Assembly: GCA_903813345.2 (NCBI GenBank)
Contig: CAIIXF020000001.1
Span: forward strand, 19,117,915-19,177,914
Direction: 5' to 3'
DNA: 60,000 bases
Source of the DNA: Owenia fusiformis
Lineage: Eukaryota > Annelida > Polychaeta > Sabellida > Oweniidae
Under the pieces are notes generated by a model, which saw only the letters and a list, made by a program, of their open reading frames with translations, was not told the origin of the DNA and did not search any database. Shown piece by piece: positions 40,801-55,800 of this stretch (its first letter is position 1; each line of letters opens with the position of its first letter). Made by a program: the position numbers and the translations under genes.

Positions 40801-43800
40801 AATAATGGTAATTGGATTCGGCACTTACGCCTACATAACCATAAGTCAAGTAGGCTAACAATTAGTAGACTACTGACTGCACTGCATATAACAAAAAGAG
40901 ACAGATAGAATGAGTTGTCTATGTAATACAAGGACAGATGTTGAATTTCTTAGACTGGAGTCAAAGTATTTACAAGGTCTCCAAAAAGGTGTATTATGTG
41001 TATATGAGCTCATTTAGAAAAGGCAAAAAAGATTATTACTTCTAATCATTTTCTTTCTTTTACCTAGTAACATCTTACAAGAGGAAGAATTTTGACTGAG
41101 TCTAATGTTCAATTAAATCTTTGAGTGAAATTATCTGAATATCTATTTGGAGATGTAATTGCTATTTGTAGAGTAAATGTCAAGTATAGGATGAAGTAGA
41201 CAGAAACACTAATTTCCTTATAGAACTGTTCCATTTGTAAGAATATGCATTATACATTTGAGGCTTAATCTATAGCTTATATTCAGCAGGACTTTGAAGT
41301 TATCAGGAAAAAACAAATCAATTATCTTCGAAAAACCATTGTTCAGGACCCTTAACCTCAACACATTTTTCTGTAAGACTTGTTTTTTTAAAAGAGGACC
41401 TTTTTTATTTTTACCATAGCAATTGTTTCTTCTGAACTGTTTTTGGTAACTTCTGAGAGGGGAAAGAATGATGGAGTTTTATAAAGTAGAAAACAAAATA
41501 TCCCATGTTATTTTCCCATAGGGAAAACTCATGCTCTCCATTGTTTTCAAGTTACCAATATTTATATTATAATATTCTCCAAATTAGACTGTAAATCATT
41601 TGTAATAGTCGCAGCATAGTGTAGATAAATGGGAATTATCTTAGATTATATTATTAGGACTCCCAAACAAAAATTAAATTTTTTAAATATTAATAGATGA
41701 CATGATGTATCAACATCTTGGTTTGATATCAGATCAGATGATGAATATTTAAAACGTTATCTAATAGATGGCATTATATGTCTTACATGAAGATGGCTTA
41801 TTGTGTTGAAAGTTCAGAACTTATTAACTAATAGATGGCACTTATTGTCTTGAATAAAATACTCTAGTCGTGTTTCCATGGTATTTCTCTATTTGAACAC
41901 AAGAATTAACATATGAATGCAATCTGTATGCAACTGGAGCAACTTATACAGATTTCTGTCGTTTTATAGATGTGATGTAGGTTTCACTAGTTGATATTAT
42001 TTGTACAAGATTTATTTTATTTAAACATATTTAGTCAATTATATAACTTAAAACCAATTCAGATCTTTAAGGTTGAATGGCATGTTTGCTGAAATTGAAA
42101 GATGAATAAATATATAAACAGTCAAAACCTTGCATAATTTTTGCACTTATTCCTCTTACAAAGCCGCATTGATTTTTAACAAGCAATTAAGCGTCATGTT
42201 CTATTTGTAACCGAAAACAAATAGTGCGCAAAATACAATAAGTACCATTCTAATTGAATTGATTTCTTATTTTCTATTCTTGGACTTGATTAGAGTTGGC
42301 GTATTAGGATTACAGTCTTTTATTTTTTTAGGTAGAGTATATGTACTGTAACTTCAATTTAGATGTGAAAACTTGAGAAGGCAATATAGCTCCTGGCATC
42401 GTCGTGTTAGATGCCATAGTTTATATCAGTCTTTAAAGGGCTTAGATAAGCATCTCAATCTTTGTTGATCGATTGAAATGGAGGATAGGATGAGGATAGA
42501 AAGTATGTTAGGATGTTTGTTCAGTATTTTCAATGTACTGAATGTTTTTAAATGAATCTGTTAACCGACTTATCAAGATTATCTATATTATGACAATCAA
42601 CATATAGAGGCATCATTGATTGACACAAATCAAGAAGGATAATTCAATAACGTGATGCCGTATATTTACAAGAATAACATGTTGTTAAGAAGGCAGAACA
42701 AGAACTAGGAAGTACAGTGCTGAAATGGATTTCTCTGCTTTATGTACTGCTTATCAACAGATTTGAAACTACTCATACATTACATTAATCATATTTCAAA
42801 CTACTCATACATTACATTAATCATATTTCAAACTACTCATGCATTACATTAATCATATTTCAAACTACTCATGCATTACATTAATCATATTTCAAACTAC
42901 TCATACATTACATTAATCATATTTCAAACTACTCATGCATTACATTAATCGTATTTCAAACTACTCATGCATTACATTAATCATATTTCAAACTACTCAT
43001 ACATTACATTAATCATATTTCAAACTACTCATACATTACATTAATCATATTTCAAACTACTCATGCATTACATTAATCATATTTCAAACTGTTCATACAT
43101 TACATTAATCATATTTCAAACTACTCATACATTACATTAATCATATTTCAAACTACTCATACATTACATTAATCATATTTCAAACTACTCATACATTATA
43201 TTAATCATATTTCAAACTACTCATACATTACATTAATCATATTTCAAACTGCACATGCATTATATTAATCATATTTGAAAGTACTTATACATTCCATAGA
43301 TCATATTTCAAACTGCACATGCATTATATTAATCATATTTGAAAGTACTTATACATTCCATAGATCATATTTCAAACTACTCATACATTACATTAATCAT
43401 AATTGAAACTACTCATACATTACATTAATCATATTTCAAACTACTGATACATTACATTAATCATATTTCAAACTGCACATGCATTACATTAATCATATTC
43501 CAAACTACTCATACATTATATTAATCATATTTGAAAGTACTTATACATTCCATAGATCATATTTCAAAGTAAACATGAATTACATTAATCGCATTTCAGG
43601 CTGCATTTGCACTACTTTTGAAATTACTTGTGCATTATATCAATCACATTTGAAACTACATGTGCTTTACAATAATCACATTTCAGACTGCATTTGCATT
43701 ACTTTTATCACATTTCAAACTGCATTTGCAATACATTGATTTGATTTGAATTGATTTGCAGGTGAATCAAAGGAGGTGTCTGTATCCCAAACTGCAACAT

Positions 43801-46800
43801 GTGTGTTCAAGGTAGGGGACAAGGTCCGGGTAGATTTGGAGGTTGAAATACTGAAAGCCATGCAAGAGGGCCATGGAGGATGGAATCCAAAGATGGCAGA
43901 GGTGAGTAGAGCGCATATTCTTCATTAGTTTTTATGAGCTTAGTCACAAGAAAATAGAACATCATCACATACTTCACAGTGATTTGATTTATATTTTTTT
44001 TTTTTATTATGAGTAGACTTCAAAAACACTTCAATATACATTTAACCTCATCTCTAAAATCTCAGGAAGTGGGTGTTTTCTAAAGGTTCAAATGTTAATG
44101 CAATGTCTCTCAAATTTCAACCATTTTTTCTTATCTAAACTCTATCCATGTGGTCAGATCACTGTTATCATAATGCGGCTCTTATATTGATTACATTGAA
44201 CAGGCTTGACGTCATAATCATACAGTAAAGTGATAAGAAAGAAGATGTAAATGTTAATTTATTCAAAATAATAAAAAATGATCTTAATGAACAATAAAGA
44301 AGCTTGGCAGTATTTGAATAAAGTAGAGATATACATGCAAAATCTCCCTCTTCGTAATACTCCGATAAAACCATGATTGGAGATAGGAAGGCTGATAATA
44401 CAATAAGCCCCAAGGGATTATTTGCATCAAGGGGATACAACTGATTGTTGAAGCTAGATGTTTTATATTACATTATAACTGCTTTGTTATCTCTCTAGGA
44501 GTTCCTATTCTTTTCATAATTGTCGATAAAGTTCGTACAGGATGAACTGCAAACAGTAAAACCTTTGTAATATCTGAATACCTCTTTTAGTGAATGCCGC
44601 AAAATTTGAATACCTTTAGCTGATACCTTCAATGCTCACTTTAGACATGTTTTCTGTAATTCTAGTCATAAACAATAGTATATCATAATTTTTATTGAGG
44701 ATAATACTATTGAATATAATTACTCTTTCTGTGTGTTTACAGTCTTACACGCTCACGCAGAGTTAACTCCCATATCTGACATGATCAGTTTGTCAATGTT
44801 GGGCCAGGTCAAAATATCACAACATTTTTTCATGAAAATTATTTTGTTTCAGGGGCAAACCCTGTAATGTGTAACATTTCAATGTTCATAAGCTTTAGAG
44901 TAAAGGGAAAATCTTTTACAGAGGGGAAGTGATCTCGTCTTTTACATTCCCAGAAAAAAGCAGTATTTTGATCCGACCCCTTAACCATTCTAAAGACAAT
45001 AACCTTTGCATGATTGCAATGAATAATTCAGGTTCATTGTTGAACGTATCCTAATATAGTAGTTGTTTGATTGCCCCTTTACTTTCATTGCTAATTAGCG
45101 ATTTCTCTCTCAAATGAAATACCAGGTAATGTTAAATTGAAGTACTATGAGGAAACACACCCCTTTGTCAATATTTTTTTATGTTTATGTCTATGTCAAT
45201 AATCTGCAACAGGCTAATTAGCCCATATAAAACAGATATTTAATTTAATAGTGATAAAATTCGAATATAATATAATTTAAAACCTTTATGTTTAAGTTGT
45301 TGTTTTTTTGCTTCAAACTACATACATGTATTTAATTTCTGCGTATTAGTCAGAATTAACTCAAGTAAATTTTATGTTTTCAGTATATTGCCAAAGTGGG
45401 AACAGTGCATCGTATTACAGAGAGAGGAGATGTCAGGGTACAATACGAGGGCTGCAGCAATAGATGGACCTTTCATGCAGGGGCATTAACAAAAGTAAGG
45501 CATTAATCAAGCTAAGGTTCATAAACATAATGGTACAGCTAGGTACAATACGAGGGCTGCAGCAATAGATGGACCTTCCATGCAGGGGCATTAACAAAAG
45601 TAAGGCATTAATCAAGCTAAGGTTGATAAACATAATGGTACAGCTACATCTACAGCTAAAATGGTACAGCTATATCTACAGCTAAAATGGTACAGCTATA
45701 TCTACAGCTATGATGATACAGCTACAGTATAATGATACATCTAAAGCTAAAATGGCACAGCTATATCTACAGCTATAATGATACAGCTACAGTATAATGG
45801 TACATCTAAAGCTAAAATGGTACAGCTATATCAACAGCTATAAACATTTTGTCTTGTTAATGCCTTGTTTAAAGTTTAATTTTATTTAAAGATTGTTGAT
45901 ACTTTTGAAAAGTCTGTTTTCTCTGATGTAGAACATGTTTACAATGCTACTTATACCCAAGCATGCTCATCACATGGCATCACTCATATATGCAATGTCA
46001 CTGCAACATCCTCTATTATGTAAATGTTTGAGATCAAGGATCCAATAACATTGTTGCTATAAACAACTAGAATACATTGATTGGTTCAATGATAAGTTGT
46101 TCAGTTTCACACATTGTATGTCAGCCTTGAATGATCGTTTGTTTAGTTCTTGGCATCATCACTCAATACTATTTCTAAATTGTGTTTTATGATTTCCCTA
46201 TAGTATATATATAGTTAGTGTTATATATCAATCGATAGCTGTTGAATTATTAAACCGAATAAAGGAAGACTAGCCTACGGAAAATGCTTGCTATAAATAC
46301 ACAGTAATCAGTTTGAATTGTCTCCTCTGACCCTTTCAAATAGCACTCACATCGTCTGTTAATCAATATTCCTCCGTGGTGAATTAGTAATCTTCTTTAA
46401 TGCGCAGGATGTAAAGAATTATAGCGAGGGATCTTCGAGATTTGAGAGTTTCTGAATTGTTATTATTGTTTTTGTTATGGTTCATTTTACAGTGACCTAT
46501 TATTGAACGATAAATTTTGTTTTTATGTGACAAATGTTTGTACAAAAGTAGATAATACGTTATGAGTTATGGATGTTGATATAGGTGTGGTTAATAATAC
46601 ACTTGTTAAGGTAAGGGGAAGTTTTGATAAGAACATGATAAGATAATTGAATGTTATTCATCATAGATTTATTCCTATTAATTATTTCCTTCAGAAAAAG
46701 ATTGTATTTGATTAATTTTAATGAGACCATCCTTAATGAAAAAGCTGATATTGACCTATGATTATAATATCAATCAGCTTTCATTTAAAGAGGGATGTTG

Positions 46801-49800
46801 TGATAGGAATGCACCCACCTGAAAATCTATTTGCAACCACTCGAAAATGGTAAAAAATCATGAAAAATAGGCATATTTTGACCAATTTTGGTATGAATTG
46901 TGAAAATGAAAATTTTGCACCCACTTGAGAAAAAATCTTGTGAAAAACACTGCTCCATGTTAATAATTTTATCCACTTATTAGTACTTTGTATAAGTAAA
47001 GGAAGCTTTTTACACTTTTCAGCACTAAGGATAAAAGCTTTTGAAATGAGAAAAATTGTCGTGAATATGGCACTTGTGGCTTGTCACTTTCATTTTGACT
47101 TGTTTGAGTATTCCAATTTTAACAAACTTCCCTTCAATCACCTCTCCTGTTTGTTAACCCTCAGAGTTAGCATCAACATTGTGTCCATTGATTACGTTTT
47201 TGTTTGTCCCATTGCTGAGTGTAGTTATGTTATGGATTACATGAAATAGAAGTCTTGTTGCTTTATTCACAACTGAATTAACTTCCTGGAGATATTCAGG
47301 AGATTTTCTGTAGAAGATTACCTTTCATATGGACCGGCTTATATTTTGATTGGATATTGGAAAAAAACATTACAACTTGGTTCATAATTCTATTTTGATC
47401 AGCTATTAGGATCTTCAACTTGAAACCATAGCTGCAAGGCAAGTGTTCTGTTTAATTTTTTATATTAATTCAAATGTACACAATACAATGCAAAATTCAA
47501 AATGTAGTTTATTTAGGTAAACAAGGAAAATTGTTTACCTCATATTGACGAATCAGATTGGAGCTTATTCCAGCTGTTAATAACAATTTATGTTTTCCTT
47601 TGTAGGTGCAACAGTTCCAAGTTGGGGATGTAGTGAAGATAGTAGATGATGTACAGAGAGTCAGAGACTTCCAAGTTGGACATGGGGAATGGACAGATAA
47701 TATGAGAACAGTAAGTGTGTACATACTATATACAGTAAAACCTGTCTTAGTGAACACCTCTCTCTAGTGAACACTTGTCTCTAGTGGACATTCTACTCTA
47801 CTGACTTCTGTATAAATGACCCTCTCTGTAGTGAACACCTTTAACACTGACATTTTTTCTTGGCAAAAAATGTTTAATATACACATGTTTTATTGTATGT
47901 ATTAATAGATATGTATCTGAATATATTGAATCGGAAATATCTTGCTTGATGTTTCTTTCACTACAAACTTACTTCCCTCATCAGTTAATACCAAGAAATA
48001 GAAGCAGACCAATTTTTAAAACTTGATAAATACAAGAAGGTAAATTTTGAAGAATATTGTAATTTTCAAGTTTTAGATAATTATTAACCTCATATGGTAA
48101 GCATGTATGTTTTTTGTATTCTGTACAATGATAGTATAGTGTAGATTTATTTTTGCACTGACTTATATGACATGCCATGACATCTGAAGAAAAATAAAAA
48201 TGTAATTTTCAGGCTCTGAATAAGACTGGCAGAGTGCTAAAGGTTTACACAGATGGGGATCTGAGAGTTTCAGTGTCAAACCAGACATGGACATTTAACC
48301 CTGCATGTTGCATTATACAACCACATGGTGCAGAGGACATGAACAATACAATGGGAGGGGGCCAGGAGAGAGATGAACCCACTAGTAGTAAGTACAATTC
48401 TTTTTACTAAATCTTTTGTACATTGTTGCTACTTGATCTGCATTAGAAACCCACCCATAAGAAGCTGTATCAGTTTGTATATATAAAAAGGACAGACAGA
48501 CAGACGGACGGATGCGCCTAGGCCGACAATATGGCCCCACACTATGTGGTGGGGACATAACAAGTCTCAACATCTCATGATATAACATTATATGAAAACC
48601 TGGCTATGAAAGCCATGCTTTAGAAATCTGTCCATTGGCTGACTAAGGTAACTATTTTCAACACTTCATCTGCTTCGAAGATTTTAGAGAATGAATGTTC
48701 TTTGATCCTGGGATTTCCAATGGTTGAGTTTCTGTAATACAGTCTTTGAATTCTCAATCATCTACGTATCTCAATGAATGTACATGAATTTTATACTTTA
48801 TATTTTTTTAGATTCATTAGTAATATTGTCTTTGAATTCTCAACCATCTATCTCAATGAATGTACATGAATTTTATACTTTATATTTTTTTAGATTCATT
48901 AGTAATATTGTCTTTGAATTCTCAACCATCTATCTCAATGAATGTACATGAATTTTATACTTTATATTTTTTTTAGATTCATTAGTAATATTGTCTTTGA
49001 ATTCTCAACCATCTATCTCAATGAATGTACATGAATTTTATATTTTATATTTTTTTAGATTCATTAGTAATATTGTCTTTGAATTCTCAACCATCTATCT
49101 CAATGAATGTACATGAATTTTATATTTTATATTTTTTTAGATTCATTAGTAATATTGTCTTTGAATTCTCAACCATCTATCTCAATGAATGTACATGAAT
49201 TTTATATTTTATATTTTTTTAGATTCATTAGTAATATAGTCTTTGAATTCTCAACCATGTATCAACTATCTCAATGAATGTACATGTATTTTTTTAGATT
49301 CATTAGCTACTCTTCTTGAGCAGTTGATAGTGGACACTCAGTTGTATACAACAGGACCTGATAGACTTGTGCGTGAATCAGCCCAAGGCAATATAGATGT
49401 CGTCAGAGAGATTATAGCTAAATATCCAGACAAAGTAAGTGAATTATGGAGGAAATGTTACACTGATAAAGGAGTTTGCCTGAAGATTTGACATATAGAA
49501 ATTTCCTCGCCATAATAATTCTTTTGTTTTGGTTTTCTCCTTCTTCATAGTGTGTATTTTTTAGCTCACATGGCATGTAATCACCCACTTGTTTTGTATT
49601 GTCCTCAAACAAATTATTTCCTGAATTTTAGGTTTACTATCTCGTTCAGTTTTGTTGTGTGTTGTGATCAGTACGTGAGAACATGTATGTCAATTGATTC
49701 ATGTCTTAGTGCTTGAATATCATTGATTGTTATCTCTCTGTGTCTTTGGCCTTAATTGTGTCTTTATTGTGTTGTTGTATTGTATCCTTTATTACCACAA

Positions 49801-52800
49801 GTGTATATTGTGAGTACATAGTTAGGGTTGAGTTTCTCCAGTGCAAATGAATGCTTTGATGATGATCAACACCATTGAATATTTTTTCAATTCCATATTT
49901 ACAACAAAACATTGATCCATAGTATAGAGTTACAAAACATTTATTCCAATAAATATAAATAAATAATGAAATATAAACAAAAGTCAGATCTGCTCAGCCA
50001 GTTCAACCGGTGATTCCAGTTATTATATCTTCTTCCAATGTGGTGAGTTTTTTGTTAGCGTATGGACATGTGGGCTCCTGTGGTGTAGGGATTGGTTTGA
50101 GGACATCCTCTGTGAATTCCTTCTCCTTGCAGAACTCCAAAATTTCCTTCTCGTAGAGGTCTTTGAATGTGTCTTTGTTACGGGCAAGTACATATAGCTG
50201 GCCTCCATCATTTGTGGTAACCACAGAGTAGGCGTACTGGTTGTTTATGACTGGTCCAAGCTTGATGATCCAGTCTATATAGAAACATGGAGATACTTTA
50301 TCAATCTGTCATTTATTTGTGACATTATTGAATTTTTTGAAAAAACTGATTTGAGTGATTTAAACATTTCAGATAGCTTGTCTTTGAGTGATTATTACAT
50401 AGGTGAGGGAAAATACTTGAATAGTTCACTCTGTCATTCTTAAGTTATCAAATCAAAAAGCAGTGCTCCTGCTCTTTCTAAGGTGTTTCTCTCTAAATTA
50501 GCTTATATCTATTTGTTTTGGGACTGTGCCTCCAATTTACTTACATGATCCGGTGAAGGGGACATACTGTAGATGTAGGGCAAATTTGCCAGGGTCTCCT
50601 GTAGCATTTACTTGCTCTGCATAGCCTGTGATCTGACTCCAACGACCAGTGGGTGACCCAATCTTGCCAGAGTTGAGCACTGTGATGGTGGTAGCATCCT
50701 TAAGTTGGTCTACAAGAATGCAAAATCACATATTTCAACCCTGTTGTTTTAAGGGATCCAGAGGACTATTCAGTCATCATGACATAACTGCTATACCAAG
50801 TTATGATTTCATGGAATGTGAATTGTAACATTTCTCAGTTCTGATACACCAAACTATGATTTCATTGAATGTGAATTGTCTCACTTTTCAGTTCTTGATT
50901 GAAGCTTTAGAATTTCCTTTTTTTAATTCTCAATGGTAAAGATGAATGCAATGCAATTTTTAGTTCAGGGCCAATGCGTTTCATAACTGTAAAGACCATT
51001 GATTACATAAAAAGTGAAAAACGCCAAATGGAAATCATCTGTAATAGAACACTAAATGTCAAGTGGGGTTTGATATGTTTGTTAAGTTTGTTCAAATATT
51101 AAAAGATCCCAAGGTACAAGATCAATATATTGATGTGCATCCAGAAATGTAATGAAGTAATGTTTGTGGAGAGAGAGAGTATAATACCTCTGTTTAAATA
51201 ACAAAGTTGTGAATCCTTGCTCCTCTACATACCTCAACTCCACAGGGAGATGAAGTCTACAGTGGCAGGGAGTTTTTTTTTGGGGGGGGGGCTTGATGCG
51301 AGACAATCAGTGATGAATAGGAGACTTACATGTAGCTGAAGTGCAGTGTTGGTCTTGTCCTGTGAAGGTTGTGGCTTGTTTGTTAGTGTACATCTGGAAA
51401 CAGGATAGAAAAATGTATTTTGGTCTATTTTTGTTGCATTCAGTAGATTGTTACATTTCATTTATAGTTCTTTGCTTTACAATATGAATATTTTCAAAAT
51501 ATCAAAACACTATGTAAATTCCCTGTATAGTAAAGATTTGAAAAAAATTTTAATGAAAAAAAATTGTAACTACATGTATAGCTTAAATGTATACCTGATA
51601 CCAGCGACCAATATAAAGTGCAGCATCTAATTTCGGCACTGTTGGAATCACCCTCTTCTTGTACTTTGGTGCAAATATGAACCCATTTGCCACTCCAAGT
51701 ATCACCACTAGCGTGATCAATTTAATAAACATTTTCAGTTTTTCCTGTAGCTTGTAGACTGGAGAATCTGCTCTGTGGTTTTGTTTGTGGATTGAAAGGG
51801 AATAGTTTGGGTTTATATAGTGTTCATTACATTGTCATATCTCCCATATCAAACTGATAAGATTAGACGTATCTATTGGATGTGGCCATGCAACGGGTTT
51901 GTTCTATAATGTTTAATTATCACACTCACATTTATTTGGAATATCTTATTTTTGTGATAAGAAGGTCATTGAGGTCGATACATGCACGAATATGTTCAGA
52001 ATGTTTTTTATGTACACTTTTACATGCACGCTATAAAAACGTCTTTTTATTATTATTTTGACAAATATACATTAAAATTTGATCATCTTTTTGTTAGAAT
52101 TCTTGCAGTTTTCTCTTCTGACTATTGTATTGATTGTATACTCTTTCACATATTGTGATAGATGCATGCATTTAAACATGCTGTTTTGTTGGGCCAAAGA
52201 TTCTTTTTGATACCAAATGCAGACCAATAACTCTTGACTCCAACCACAGACTCTTCAACTACATGTATCTAGTGTGTAAATGTAATATTTGATCATAATT
52301 ATATTACATGAATAAATAAAAAAAAAATATTCTTCTACATTGCAGACTGATCAGAGAAGCTCTGGAAAGACAGCATTACAAGTAGCAAGTCATCAGGGTC
52401 ACCTTGACATAGTCAAGATACTCCTAGCTGCTGGCTCTAACCTAGAGGTACAAGATGAAGATGGAGACACTGCCTTACACTACTCAGCCTTCGGGTAAAC
52501 ATACTTTTATTCATGCATGCGATGTATCAGTGATCATAAGCCATGTATGGACTTGAGGACAAATATGTATGGAAAATTATGGTGTATTACTCTTTGAATG
52601 AGAATCATACGTTTTGCTATGTTGACTGAGTAATATTTCTTTTGATACAATTGAAATGTACTTGCAAAAATTTTAAACTTAGAGAATAATTCTGTGGACT
52701 TCTTGGTACATGTAACACAACGGGGTAAAAATCCTGTTTTACAAAGTGTTTTTTTTGTCAAAATGCTTAGCAACGAAGCAATTTAACCTTGCCTTGTAAC

Positions 52801-55800
52801 AAGTACCATTGGAGAACTTTATATAAGTTATGTGATATTTTTTTTATGTTTTAGTAACCAGCCAGAAATCACAGATTTACTTCTGAAGAAGGGAGCAAAT
52901 GTGAATGCTGTAAATAATGGTGGCTGTAGTACTCTGCATGTAGCAGTAAATAAACAACACATGAGATGTGTCAAAACTTTACTCAAACATAAATGTAATG
53001 TCAATATACAAGTAAGTGAACCCTGTCCGTATTGTATAAGAAGGAAATTTATTTGAATTTTTTCCCTAGATTTTCCAATTGTGAGGAGCGATAAAATAAC
53101 ATTTCCTCATAGTAAGCGTTTCGTGTAGCGGTGTGTAAAAGCAAAGACCAGTTTAATAATTTAGCGAAACTTTCTTTTTGTCAACTTGAATTTTCGAATT
53201 AACCTGAATCATCATTTTGTGAAAATTCTAAATTGTGATTAGCAACGGTTTTTATAATGGTATGATAATTAATACCAAATGTTCACTTCATTCCAGGACT
53301 CCTATGGAGATACAGCATTGCATGATGGGATAGGGAAGGACAGCCGAGAAATTGTCGAACTGCTCATAAGTTACCCTGGTATCGATTTTACACTACGCAA
53401 CAAAAGAGGCTTTAACGTTTTACATCACGCAGCATTGAAAGGCAATAATCAGTAAGTAGGAATTTTCATCTCTACAACTCACATGGCTTTGTAGTTTAGA
53501 GTTGCAATAATGATCCCTGAATGGGGGAGAGATTTTGAAGCTGTTTCTTCATTTTTGGAAAATTTGGACAGTCTTTCCTAATGACCAGCATTTCCCTTGT
53601 ATCTGTATTTAGCTTACAAAGTTGACACTTGACAGGATCTTAAAAATGCCAGCATTTCTAGAAATACCATACTAGTAGATATAAGGAGGATTATATTCTC
53701 TTAAAAACTGGTACAGAACAATTGGAAAGTCACAAATCTAAGACACCCATTCTTTCTGGATTTACAATCTCATTCTTTGTATTATCCCTGGTTTACTCTT
53801 TATCTATAGCGCAACTGAAAAAACTCTGACTAAGGCTCGCCAAATGGCAGATGTTAAGAAGGATGATGGATTTGCAGCTCTTCACCTTGCTGCTCTCAAT
53901 GGACACCAAGAAGTGGCAAACACATTACTATGTCTGGTGAGTCTTTCACACAAAGTCAGTCCTACTGGTGGTTTTTTGCATTTCTGCATTTTTATTACAT
54001 TTAGCTGGGCAACATTACAGTAAAACCTGTACAATCTGAACACCAATGGAACTACACAGGCCAAAAGAATCTGGAATAGCGAGAATTCTTAATACAGTAT
54101 GTGAGACAATTGGACATAAAAAAATTGGGACAGGTTTTACTGTACAGTGAATGGTTTTAATGGAACATGTGATCATGTGTACATTTCTGTTTTAGGGACA
54201 AGCTGATTTAGAAATCAGAAACAACAGGCGACAGACTCCCCTCCTCCTGGCAGTGTCTCAGGGACACACTGCTCTCATAGAACAACTAGTCTCTAAAGGT
54301 ACACATAGTAATATATGTCTTTATAATTGTTAATACTCTCATCCATCACCCTGTATGGTACACACAGTAATATATGTCTTAATACTCTCATGATAAAATA
54401 AATATATTCTTGTTAAAGCAACATTGAATTTTAGTTAGTATGTATTATCATTTTTACTGTTTTTGCAATAGGTGCAGATGTGAATGTCCAAGATGAAGAT
54501 GGGGACACATGTCTACATCTGGCACTGATGAGACAAACAGTGGCCAGTGAATCAAATAATTTACCCTTTCTCACATCAGTAAGTGGCCCAAATATATAAT
54601 TAAAAAGATGGTTATCAATTGAAAGTACACAGGATATATGCACTGAACAGCTAGTATATTGTTCTAGTGATTAGTATCACTTATTCAATAGTTTGATGCT
54701 GAGTCATTCCTAGATTTAAACAAGAAATCATGGTACATTATGTAAAAGAGAATACTGGAAATTTATTAAAAATGACAGATAGCCTTGCATTAATAATCCT
54801 TCTCCTTCTACTCACCCTTTAGCTACATTTTCTTGTCCTCTATATCAGAATGTTTTACTTCAGATTCGCAACGAGCTTGGCATGACAAACCAGGAAGGTC
54901 AAACAGGTGCAGCTATAGCTTGCTACCTTGCCCAACAGGGGGCGCTACTCAACACAAAAAATCTCCAAGAAAAGACACCATTGGACATCATCAGTGACCC
55001 AAAGGTGGAAGAAGCAATCAAACAATTCGCAGCAGAGTTGTAAGTGCCCAAATAACTCAAAATTCATTAAATTTTTATGTACATATATTTTGATAATATA
55101 TACATCAGTACTGTATAAACTAACAAAACATACATAACACAAAAAAGGGAATATAAAGTATCTAATAATTAATGTTCAGTGTGCTGTACTGAGCTGCATT
55201 GTACTGTACTGTGCAATGCTGTGCTGAGCTGAAGTTTCCTGTGTTGTGCTGTACTCTGCTGTAATATATTTTACGAGCAGAGTACCAAACTATAAATTTT
55301 ATAATATACAATACTGAATACAGGCCACTAAGGCAATGTAGAAGAGGTGAAAGATGCAATCAATATTTTGATGCTGTATTTCAGTGCTGCTGGCAATAGT
55401 ACAGAACTGCCTGTAACTGATCAAGCAGAGAGTGGGCCAGAGTGTATGGTGTGTTGTGACGTCTCTGCTAACGTCACATTCAAGCCATGTGGTCACAGAA
55501 TCGTCTGCTCAGACTGCTGTGTTAAGATGAAGAAATGTCTAGTCTGTCAAGGAATCATTGAGAAAAAAATTGGAAAAGGTATGCGTTTGTTTTTTTGCAT
55601 TAAATTCAATGATTCATTTCGATGTAATTATAGTTTTATAAAAAGAGCAATATCTAAGCCTTACTAATATATCTATTATCTATACTTATATCTGTATCAA
55701 TTTACATTAAATGTATTAATTTTGTTGATTTTTCATCTATAAAACACATTATGACATTTGATATAATGATAAGAAATAAGGTAGAAACATTACAGAATTC

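Noticed and set aside
43479-43739. 86-codon open frame on the plus strand
   Set aside because: It is read-through of the 32-bp tandem repeat and has no domain.
45433-45633. Minus-strand frame with a 35-residue internal repeat
   Set aside because: The repeat results from the 105-bp duplication of exon 6 sequence read antisense.
49243-49491. 82-codon frame across exon 9
   Set aside because: Starts inside the acceptor repeat and runs into the intron; the spliced exon 49298-49434 explains the coding part.
50740-50890. Extra lipocalin exon in intron 2
   Set aside because: The stretch is an imperfect tandem duplication of non-coding sequence (TATGATTTCAT and GAATGTGAATTGT blocks) and the flanking exons already join in phase.
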